A stretch of DNA of 34,262 nt from Chloroflexota bacterium (GTDB lineage Bacteria > Chloroflexota > UBA6077 > SHYK01): NCBI GenBank assembly GCA_016844585.1, contig JAERMM010000003.1, forward strand, positions 1 through 34,262. The letters are read 5' to 3'. Of the stretch, positions 9,589 through 17,170 are shown piece after piece. Position 1 is the first letter of the stretch; each line of letters opens with the position of its first letter. The position numbers and the translations under genes were made by a program. The notes under the pieces were generated by a model. That model was not told where the DNA came from and ran no database searches. It worked only from the letters and a program-made list of their open reading frames with translations.

Positions 9589-9869
9589 CCTTGACGCGAC
9601 GGCAATCATACCCCCGCAGCCCGCTCATTCGGCTTGGCGGAAATGAAGACCCGCACCGTGATCAAGAATCGCTGCCCGCTCAGCGGGACATAGAACATGC
9701 GTTGCTCGGGTTGGCCGCGGCGACGGAGCCCAAATACTGGCGGAGTCTAATCCTCCACAGGAGTGCCGCCGTCTAAAGACCGATAGAATTCCAGCGTCGA
9801 ACTCATTGCAGGGCGATCATAGCATTGCCGAGAGGTCCGCTAGCCAATGCGAGACGGACCCCAGAGTCG

Positions 9870-10453
9870 TCACGTCCGTTTCACCATCAGAACTCCGCCT
9901 CCATCCGCGGAATATGGCCCGCCCAACCGGACGGTGACGCGTGTCCCGCCGTCGCCTCCTTCGATCGCTACGTCGTAAGCCCCGCCCGGCGCCAGTCCCG
10001 TGATGAGGTGCCGCGACGCGTCGGTCGGCGCCGTGTAGCTGAGGCCACTAAAGGTCGCACCGAGACTGACAGGAAACAGCACCACGGCCTGGTTGACTGC
10101 GGCGCCGGCGAACGGCGTGCCACTGCTGCTCTCGATCAGCGTCACTCCATCCGGTGAGCTTCCCGGATCGAGGCCCTGAAGGACGTGGAGGAAACGACCG
10201 TCGGCCGGGTTGGATGCCGATTCGACGCGTAGGCGGTACCGCATCGGCTCCTCCTCTGCGACTCCTTCGTCAGCCACTCGCCGCGCCGGTAGAACTCGAA
10301 TTGGTTGCCGTCGCCGTGCTGGTGGTCGATTGTGATCCACCCGATGCTATAGGTGAACCAGGTCGCGTCCTCACCCCAACCCGTGCGAGAGAGGATGCGC
10401 GTAGGTTCTCCCGAATCCATCGGAGGAACACCTAGCCGTAATCGATGCTGCAT
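9870..10453 (-). pseudogene. C-terminal remnant of a heparinase II/III-like protein
   Basis: GWGEDATWFTYSIGWITIDHQHGDGNQFEFYRRGEWLTKE (frame of ORF 10142-10453) followed in another frame by MRYRLRVESASNPADGRFLHVLQGLD...GGAYDVAIEGG (within ORF 9870-10340); no N-terminal portion found upstream. Confidence 0.6.
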
Positions 10454-11053
10454 GCCCCCTCCCGGTCCTAGCTCGCGCTGAGTATTACATGCCGTTGACG
10501 GGGGGCTTCAACTCGTGCCGGCGCGAGAGTCACGGCGAGCGGCGACGAACGCTTTGGCCCGCGCGCTCAGAAGCCTAGGAGTTGCGTGCCATTCATATGC
10601 TCAGCACGGTGGCCAGCCGGAAGCTTTGCCGCATGCTGCGTACGGCTCAGGCTAACGAGAACCACTGCGCGTTCCCAGGCTACGCCTGGGCCTAAGGCGG
10701 ATCCGGGCGCAGCCTGCTATCCTGTTTTCAGGCCGTTGATTCGGCTACTTGGGTATCCCAGGAGCGAGTGCGATGCCTTCTCAGAAGATCCTGACAAGTA
10801 CCCATTCAGCGAGCGTTACGGATGGCTTTTCTTCCGATGAAGAAGTTCGATCTCGCGGAGCTGCAACGGGCCTACGCCGCGGCGGGAGCGACACACTGAG
10901 AATCACTATCCCATGACGGCTTCGACGCCCCTGGCCGCGAAGCCGTTCGCCCTTAAGACCTGTTCTACGGCTTCCCGTATCAAGCCTACGCAGCCAAACC
11001 CCCAGATGTCCTGTGATCCCATCTCGGTAAAGAGCACGGCTAGAAAACACCCC

Positions 11054-11413
11054 CTAGGGAGCGCCCGTCGCGGCCAATGCAGCGAGTTCGCTCTCGTGAA
11101 TTCCGATGGCCTCGTCCAGACGGGTTAGCGCGAGGATCTCGCGGTAGTGGTCATCCAGGCCATAGGCGAGGAGACGTTGCTGCTTGCGGTTGACACGGAT
11201 AAGCAACGTTACCAGCAGCCCGATGCCGCCGCTGTTCATGTACTCGAGCCCCCCGAAGTTCAGAATGATGGCCCGAGTCAGGTTGCCGCTGGCCTCAGTG
11301 TAGGCGTCCATCAGCGTCCGCTCGCAGGCGGCTGTGAGGACGCCCTCGATGTCTACAATGCTGGCCCCGTCGTCCACCTTTCGCACGTGCATCACGATTT
11401 TCGTTTCGGCCAC
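11054..11413 (-). CDS. STAS-domain anti-sigma factor antagonist
   Basis: IILNFGGLEYMNSGGIGLLVTLL, conserved STAS phosphorylation-site region; GTG start. Confidence 0.88.
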   Translation of the reverse strand: MAETKIVMHVRKVDDGASIVDIEGVLTAACERTLMDAYTEASGNLTRAIILNFGGLEYMNSGGIGLLVTLLIRVNRKQQRLLAYGLDDHYREILALTRLDEAIGIHESELAALAATGAP

Positions 11414-11515
11414 GACATACTCCCCAAGACTGCGGGCTTAGCTCTCGTCCGCATCTGAATCCTGTACTAGCTCCCGGATCGCCGTTAGCCTGGACCGCCA
11501 TCGCTGATCGGCGGA

Positions 11516-11869
11516 TCAGTGGCCGGCGCTTGCTATGGCGCTGGCCTCATTCTCATACACGCCCATGTAGTCGACGAGGCGGGTGATTTCGAAGATCTCG
11601 CGGAAATGGTCGCTAAGCTCGCATACTGCGATCGTGCGCCCCTCTTTGCGAGCGCGGGCCAGCACCCCGACGATCAATGCGATGCCAGTGCTGTTCATGT
11701 AATTCACGCGCTCGAAGTTCATGAGGATTGTCGATGGACGGCTCTGGGACGCCTCGGCGTAGGCCCCGGTGAGAGAGCCCTCCGCCCGCGCATCGATGTC
11801 GCCGACAAAGTCTAGAACAGCAACACCGTCTCGAAGCCGCGTGCTTGCCTCGAAGCTATTGCCCGTCAC
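11516..11869 (-). CDS. STAS-domain anti-sigma factor antagonist (second copy)
   Basis: ILMNFERVNYMNSTGIALIVGVLARARKEGR; overlaps the upstream HATPase gene by 14 nt. Confidence 0.88.
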   Translation of the reverse strand: MTGNSFEASTRLRDGVAVLDFVGDIDARAEGSLTGAYAEASQSRPSTILMNFERVNYMNSTGIALIVGVLARARKEGRTIAVCELSDHFREIFEITRLVDYMGVYENEASAIASAGH

Positions 11870-12386
11870 TTGCCGCGCCTTCCAGGTGAAGCGAGAGTCG
11901 CAAGACGTGGTGCAGCTCGTCGCCGCCTACCTCCATTTCGTCCACAAGGTTCTTGATGAGGAACAGCCCCCAACCTCGGGGACGATCCAATTCTGCGAGT
12001 TTGGCCTCCAGATCCGGGGTTGTCACGTCCGGGATCGGTCGGTGGCCGCCCTGATCGACGATTTGCACGGTGAGTCGCCCTTCTGATGCCAGCACCTGTA
12101 TCTCGACCGGCAGCTCTGCCCGGTTCTGGTTGCCGTGCTCGATTGCGTTCATCGTCGCCTCTGCCACGGCGGTCCCCAGCCGCTTGATGGTGCGCTGTGG
12201 CAATGCCAGCTCCTGTACGGCGTCGGTTACCTGCTGCATCGCGAGGCGCTCATTGCCAGGCTCGCTGGAGATGCTGAAATGGGCGAGTACCCGCTCTTCT
12301 CCCTTTGGCGCTGCATCGCCGCCTTCCACCTGACGCATCGCTCCCCCCGCCTGCTCGTGACTGCCGTCATAGTCGGCCTGACGCAT
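11856..12386 (-). CDS. RsbW-like ATP-binding anti-sigma regulatory kinase
   Basis: AVAEATMNAIEHGN (N-box), IVDQG, RGWGLFLIKNLVDEMEV; start uncertain because two in-frame ATGs lie in the 48-bp repeat. Confidence 0.87.
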   Translation of the reverse strand: MRQADYDGSHEQAGGAMRQVEGGDAAPKGEERVLAHFSISSEPGNERLAMQQVTDAVQELALPQRTIKRLGTAVAEATMNAIEHGNQNRAELPVEIQVLASEGRLTVQIVDQGGHRPIPDVTTPDLEAKLAELDRPRGWGLFLIKNLVDEMEVGGDELHHVLRLSLHLEGAASDGQ

Positions 12387-12424
12387 CGTTCACCCCACCC
12401 GCTCGTGACTGCCGTCATAGTCGG
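12329..12424 (-). repeat. 48-bp tandem direct repeat, 2 copies (12329-12376, 12377-12424), 4 mismatches
   Basis: cctgacgcatcg...gctcgtgactgccgtcatagtcgg repeated; spans the phosphatase stop/HATPase start junction. Confidence 0.95.
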
Positions 12425-13484
12425 CGCCGTCAGGCGCCCGCTCAAGGGTCACCAGCGTAACGTCGTCCTCCTGCTCGCCTGCTCGGGCGAATCGCCCAAG
12501 CTCCGCCAGGAGTTGTGAGATAAGCTCCGCACCGCCCGAACCCGATGCCACGAGCGCTCGGAGGCGCGGCATGCCGAACATCTGCCCCTCCACGTCGTGG
12601 GCTTCGGCCAGACCATCGCTGTGGAACAGAACACTCGCGCCGGGTACCACTTCGACTTCCTTTTCGTCGTAACCCATGTCAGGCAGGAGCCCGAGGGGCA
12701 TCCCACAGGCCCGCAGCTCAACGACGCCCGTCTCCGTCCGTAGATAGGGCAGGCTCTGGCCGGCGTTGGCATAACGCAGCCGCGCGCTGACGGGGTCCAG
12801 CACGGCATAGAAGCAGGTGACGAACATGTTCCGCGGCATGTCGGGGCAGAGCACCTCGTTCGCCCGCCGCAGCACCTCGCCCGGGGCCATGAGCCGTTGA
12901 GCTGACGCCCGCAACACGGCCCGGGTGGCCGACATCAGCAGCGCTGCTGGAACGCCCTTACCCGACACGTCTCCGAGCACGATGCCCAGACAGCCCTCGG
13001 GGAGCTCGATGAAATCGTAGAAGTCTCCGCCAACCTCGCGCGCTGGCTGGTAGCGGGCGGCGAGTTGCCACCCTATCAACTCCGGCACGTGTTTGGGAAG
13101 GAAGTTCTGCTGGATCAGGCGGGCAACCTCCAACTCCTGAGCGATGCGCTCCCTTGCCCGTGCCTCGGCCTCCTGCGCCCGCACGAGCAGTGCGACACGG
13201 ACCGCCGGGGCGGCCTGGGTGGCCAGCCGCTCCAGTAGTGTCCGATCGTCGGTTGAGTAGTCCTGCTCGCTCATTCTTGGGCCCAGGTTGAGGAGGCCAA
13301 CGAGCTCGCCCTGGTTCACCAGCGGCACCACGAGCTTGATCCCACTGGCTTTCAGCGCCGCTACGGCCGGCGAGTCAAAATTCAGTGCATCGACCTCGGC
13401 TGGCCCCCGCGCGCTTGCGAAATAGGCAAGAATCGGGTCATCCGGGCCGATGTCGAGGGGCGGCATGCCCGCGTCGTTAAGCAC
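12390..13484 (-). CDS. GAF-like domain plus SpoIIE/PP2C family serine phosphatase
   Basis: ARYQPAREVGGDFYDFIELPEGCLGIVLGDVSGKGVPAALLMS; VLFHSDGLAEAHDVEGQMFG; GTG start with SD overlapping the upstream stop. Confidence 0.9.
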   Translation of the reverse strand: MLNDAGMPPLDIGPDDPILAYFASARGPAEVDALNFDSPAVAALKASGIKLVVPLVNQGELVGLLNLGPRMSEQDYSTDDRTLLERLATQAAPAVRVALLVRAQEAEARARERIAQELEVARLIQQNFLPKHVPELIGWQLAARYQPAREVGGDFYDFIELPEGCLGIVLGDVSGKGVPAALLMSATRAVLRASAQRLMAPGEVLRRANEVLCPDMPRNMFVTCFYAVLDPVSARLRYANAGQSLPYLRTETGVVELRACGMPLGLLPDMGYDEKEVEVVPGASVLFHSDGLAEAHDVEGQMFGMPRLRALVASGSGGAELISQLLAELGRFARAGEQEDDVTLVTLERAPDGADYDGSHERVG

Positions 13485-13499
13485 CCCTGGCGCCCCTCC

Positions 13500-14960
13500 T
13501 CATTTCTTGAGCCATACGGATACATGGGTCGGCTGCATAGTCTCGCCCACGGCCGCGCGTAACTCGCTCGCCAGAGAGTCGAGGTCAACCTGCTCACGCA
13601 AGCGTGCGCTGAACGCTTCCAAAGTTCGGGCTGCATCGTACTTTCGGCGGTAGAAGCGTCGATCTACCTGGTCTTGTACACGGGCGCGGAGAGGCTGGAA
13701 GGCAGCCGTCACGACGAGGGCAGCCAGCACCGGGGCGAGGCCCGACTCCTGGCCGGTGGCTGCCACCAGCAGGCGCTGTCCGAGCAGGCTCAACGCCACG
13801 AAAAGCCCGCCCAGCAGCGCAGTCAACGTGCCGTAGACCAGCGTGCGGTTGATGAGCAGGTCGATGTCGAAGAGGCGATGCCGCACGATGGCGATGAACA
13901 GCGAGACGGGGATGATTGCGAAGAGCGGTGGGAAAAGGCGCAGCGCCACATCGAGACGACCCGACAGCCCCGTCTGAGGCGCCATGCCCTGCAATGGCCC
14001 CCCCAACGCCAGCACGACGAACGCGACAGCCACCAGGGCTGCAACCCCCAACGCGAGCAGCAAGAACTTTGTCTGCTGCCGCTCCTGGGCGGTAGCCACC
14101 GTGCGGTACCGGTATACCTGTGCGCTGACGCCCACGATGGGTATCAGGACGCCGTACATCAAGACCAGGAACCACAGCTCCGGGTCGAGGGTCAGGGCGA
14201 CTCCGGTATTGGCCAGATCCATGTTGAACTTGACGTCTTCCAGAGTAAAGCCCGCCCCAAACACGTACGTCGTTGCCCAGTCCCATTTGCCGGCGGCCTG
14301 GGCAAAGAGGTACGGCGTGAGCGGGTACCCGCCATACGCATTCCAGCCAGCGAGCATCTCGGGAACGTCGATGACACCCTTGAGGAGGCTCAACACTTGC
14401 CCCCCGACCGACGACATCACGATCTCCACCCCAGCGTAGGCGTACATGCCGATCAGAGGCCACTTCGCCCAATGCGGAACGAGCTTGCCGTTGGGGAACA
14501 GCAGCAGCGCGTGCACGTAGGTGACCCCGGAGAAGGCGTGGATGACGAAATGGACCTGGGTAATGAAGGCGAGCGCGGTAAAGGTCGTGAGCAGGACCAC
14601 GTGGCTCTGGAAGTTGAAGGCCGTGGCCGCCCCGACCATGCCCAGCCCGAGTAGCCGGGCGACCCAGTTGTCGGGCCGCCGCCATACGAGGAACACGCCG
14701 AAGCCCAGATTCAGTGCGCTGAGCAGGTAGTCGAACGTGAGCTGCAGCGGGTCGCCGGAGATGTGGGCGTGGGATGCCTGCTGGGCCCCGGTAAACGCCT
14801 GCTGGAGTGCGCCTTGGTTCCCAGCGAGGGCGTCGACGGCGCCGTGAAGCGGCAGGCCGGGGCCTGCCAGCCCGGAAGCCAGGCCCAACAGCACGAGCAG
14901 GACGGTCGCGGTCGTGTACAGCGCGAAGAAGGCCAGAAATAGGGCGTTAGGTGGGAGCAA
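13500..14960 (-). CDS. Multi-pass membrane sensor-like protein, upstream partner of the SpoIIE phosphatase
   Basis: Several hydrophobic segments; C-terminus RHRLFDIDLLINRTLVYGTLTALL...DRRFYRRKYDAARTLEAFSARLREQVDLDSL typical of sensors preceding GAF domains; TTG or upstream start. Confidence 0.75.
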   Translation of the reverse strand: MLPPNALFLAFFALYTTATVLLVLLGLASGLAGPGLPLHGAVDALAGNQGALQQAFTGAQQASHAHISGDPLQLTFDYLLSALNLGFGVFLVWRRPDNWVARLLGLGMVGAATAFNFQSHVVLLTTFTALAFITQVHFVIHAFSGVTYVHALLLFPNGKLVPHWAKWPLIGMYAYAGVEIVMSSVGGQVLSLLKGVIDVPEMLAGWNAYGGYPLTPYLFAQAAGKWDWATTYVFGAGFTLEDVKFNMDLANTGVALTLDPELWFLVLMYGVLIPIVGVSAQVYRYRTVATAQERQQTKFLLLALGVAALVAVAFVVLALGGPLQGMAPQTGLSGRLDVALRLFPPLFAIIPVSLFIAIVRHRLFDIDLLINRTLVYGTLTALLGGLFVALSLLGQRLLVAATGQESGLAPVLAALVVTAAFQPLRARVQDQVDRRFYRRKYDAARTLEAFSARLREQVDLDSLASELRAAVGETMQPTHVSVWLKK

Positions 14961-15147
14961 CCGGTGCCCGATGACACGCTGGGCTATCGTAGAGCCACCC
15001 TCCTTCTGGAGCCGGCGCAGGCGAGGTCGGGACGAACGGCGCCAACCTGAATCGAAAGACGACGTTCGAGGCTGGGCTCACGGCCAGACGAGGCCATCAT
15101 AACAGGCGCGGCGCAGCCAGTATAAGTCCCGAGAGCAACGCGAAGAT

Positions 15148-16578
15148 GTGAGGCAGCGCGGGCTGTTTGACCGACGAGGCATTGGCCGTTATCATCGCCA
15201 ACGCCCATGCGGGACAGAGCATCGCCCTGTGGGGCTCCGGTGTGGCGCGCCTAGGAAGCGGAGGGTCCCAACGGCAGGGAATCCCGGCTCCGACCTGAGT
15301 CTTTCGGGCATTACGGAAGGGATCGACGCGCCCGAATCCCCGATCGTCGTCGAGCATCGCGGTCAGCTCATTTACCTCCTCCGCGAGGCAGCCGAGCTCG
15401 AGCACGCGATCATGTGCCAGTACCTCTTCGCAGCGTTCACCATGAAACAGAGCACGGACGAAGGCCTGACGGACCCCCAGATGGAGGCCGTCAACCGGTG
15501 GCGCAAGGTCATCCTGGGTGTTGCGCGCCAGGAAATGCTCCATCTCGCGCTGGTCCAGAACTTGCTGACGGCGATCGGGGCCGGCCCGCACTTGACCCGC
15601 CCGAACATCCCCAGTCCTGCCGGGTACTTCCCACAGGGTGTTCAGATGGCGCTCATTCCCTTCGGCGAGCGGGCCCTCCGTCATTTCATGTTCCTCGAGC
15701 GGCCCGAGGGGATGCCGCTGGCGGACGCGGAGGGGCTAGCGACCGAGACTCGCAGGCGACCGCTTCTCGGTGACGAGGACATCGTGCCACGCGCCCAGGA
15801 CTATGCGACCGTTGGGCATCTGTACCGTGCGATCGACATCGGCTTCGGATGGCTGACCGCCATGCTCGGCGCGGACCGCCTGTTCGTGGGCCCTGCTTCG
15901 GGGCAGGCGACGCAGAAATATTTTGGCTGGCCGCAGCTCGTCCAGGTGGTGGATCTCAACTCCGCTCACCGGGCGGTCGACACGATTGTCGAGCAGGGGG
16001 AGGGCGTCCGGGGAGACTGGCAGGTAGCGCACTTCGGGCGCTTCCGAGATGTGTTCGACGAGTTCATGGCCCTGCGGCAGCAGGATCCTGGATTCGATCC
16101 CACCCGCCCGGTGATCGCGGGTCTCGTCCGTGAGCAGAGCGGAGCGGACCTGCCTATCATCAGCGATCCTGCCACCGGCCAGATTGCCGACCTGTTCAAT
16201 GTTGCCAACGAGATCGTCCTGATGGGTCTTACGCGCTTTTTCGCCCACACCGACGAATCCGGGGAGCAGCTGGACGCGCTAGTGGGTCTCTCGGTCGGAA
16301 TGATGTTCGACGCCATCAAGCCTCTGGGGGATCTTCTTACGCGGCTACCGTTCGGTCCCTCACACCCGGGCTCCAGCGCGGGCCCGACCTTCGAGTTGTT
16401 CTATCAAAGCGGATACTTCCTTCCCCATCGTGGCGCGGCGTGGCTGCTTATGGAGGAGCGCCTCCGTCAGGCTGTGGAGTTTGCGCGAAAGATCGAGTCA
16501 TCCTTTGCCGTTGGCATCTCCGGCGTCGCAAACGCCATGGAAAAGCACGCGGACGCCCTCGCCCAGGCAGCCACTTGA
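15148..16578 (+). CDS. Ferritin-like domain protein (VioB/iminophenyl-pyruvate-dimer-synthase-like ferritin fold); start uncertain, possibly near 15290
   Basis: LIYLLREAAELEHAIMCQYLFAAFTMK and ARQEMLHLALVQNLLTAIGAGPHLTRPNIP. Confidence 0.75.
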   Translation: MRQRGLFDRRGIGRYHRQRPCGTEHRPVGLRCGAPRKRRVPTAGNPGSDLSLSGITEGIDAPESPIVVEHRGQLIYLLREAAELEHAIMCQYLFAAFTMKQSTDEGLTDPQMEAVNRWRKVILGVARQEMLHLALVQNLLTAIGAGPHLTRPNIPSPAGYFPQGVQMALIPFGERALRHFMFLERPEGMPLADAEGLATETRRRPLLGDEDIVPRAQDYATVGHLYRAIDIGFGWLTAMLGADRLFVGPASGQATQKYFGWPQLVQVVDLNSAHRAVDTIVEQGEGVRGDWQVAHFGRFRDVFDEFMALRQQDPGFDPTRPVIAGLVREQSGADLPIISDPATGQIADLFNVANEIVLMGLTRFFAHTDESGEQLDALVGLSVGMMFDAIKPLGDLLTRLPFGPSHPGSSAGPTFELFYQSGYFLPHRGAAWLLMEERLRQAVEFARKIESSFAVGISGVANAMEKHADALAQAAT

Positions 16579-16809
16579 GCTTGTCTGTTACCCTGCGAGC
16601 TCGGCTCTTCAGCCTACGGAGGTGAGAAACTGGCGACGAATGAGGCCGCCATGCGACGACTCAGCCGGCACCCGATGCAGGTAACCCGAGGAGTCCGATT
16701 AGAAGAGCCGGGAGGATGCGCCTAATCAAAGTCGTCCCCTCGAGGATGTGGATTTTTGGCTACGGAGTCAGTGTTGGGCCGAAGGCTTCAGATTGGAGAG
16801 GAGACTGTA

Positions 16810-16914
16810 CCGTGGATACGCCGGGCTTTACGGACGAAGAGCGCATCGGCATGCTGAGCGGGACCGCCTGCCGGCTGCTGGGTATCAACCAGGCGGGGAT
16901 TGGCACATACTAAG
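16810..16914 (+). pseudogene. Possible C-terminal remnant of an amidohydrolase_2-like gene
   Basis: DTPGFTDEERIGMLSGTACRLLGI resembles the C-terminal helix of that family; no catalytic portion upstream. Confidence 0.35.
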
Positions 16915-17046
16915 TTCTCATGGGAACGAAATAACTGGTGCAAATCCATCGCATTTCATGCGTATCTGAGCGTAAACATGCACCATTTATTCGGTCGTGA
17001 CTCCTAAGGGACTGTCACGCTTTCACCGCTCCAGTGCTGTAGGGCG

Positions 17047-17153
17047 GGATCCCCGTGTGGCCCTGCGGTCGCAACAAGAGGGTCATCAGACGCTCCTCCT
17101 CACCATCGACCGACCACTCGGTCGGCCCGTAGACGCGACGGCTATCATACTCC
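17047..17153 (-). repeat. Diverged duplicate of the 5' region of the OCD gene at 9508-9614 (promoter, operator palindrome, first ~13 codons)
   Basis: Shared gatccccgtgtgg.cctgcggtcgcaacaagag.gtcatc...gaccgacc....ggtcgg...gacgcgacggc.atcata. Minus-strand reading MTLLLRPQGHTGIPPYSTGAVKA-stop. Confidence 0.88.
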
Positions 17154-17170
17154 GCGCGTTGGACGGCTTT

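Noticed and set aside
9012-9776. 254-aa plus-strand ORF over the OCD 5' region
   Set aside because: Antisense to an OCD gene; its similarity to ORF 16997-17446 is due to the duplicated promoter DNA, not to protein conservation.
10674-10690. CCCAGGC-TAC-GCCTGGG hairpin as a terminator
   Set aside because: Perfect 7-bp stem but no U-tract and no adjacent gene end; could be chance in GC-rich DNA.
12329-12424. CRISPR array
   Set aside because: Only two contiguous 48-bp copies with no spacers, lying in coding sequence.
11856-14960. TGA recoding (for example as Trp/Gly) to explain the collinear signalling ORFs
   Set aside because: Other clear genes in the window end normally at TGA (for example thrC, thrB, the cupin and the DapA-family gene), and both junctions have plausible start codons with an SD at the first. 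Standard code 11 is adequate.
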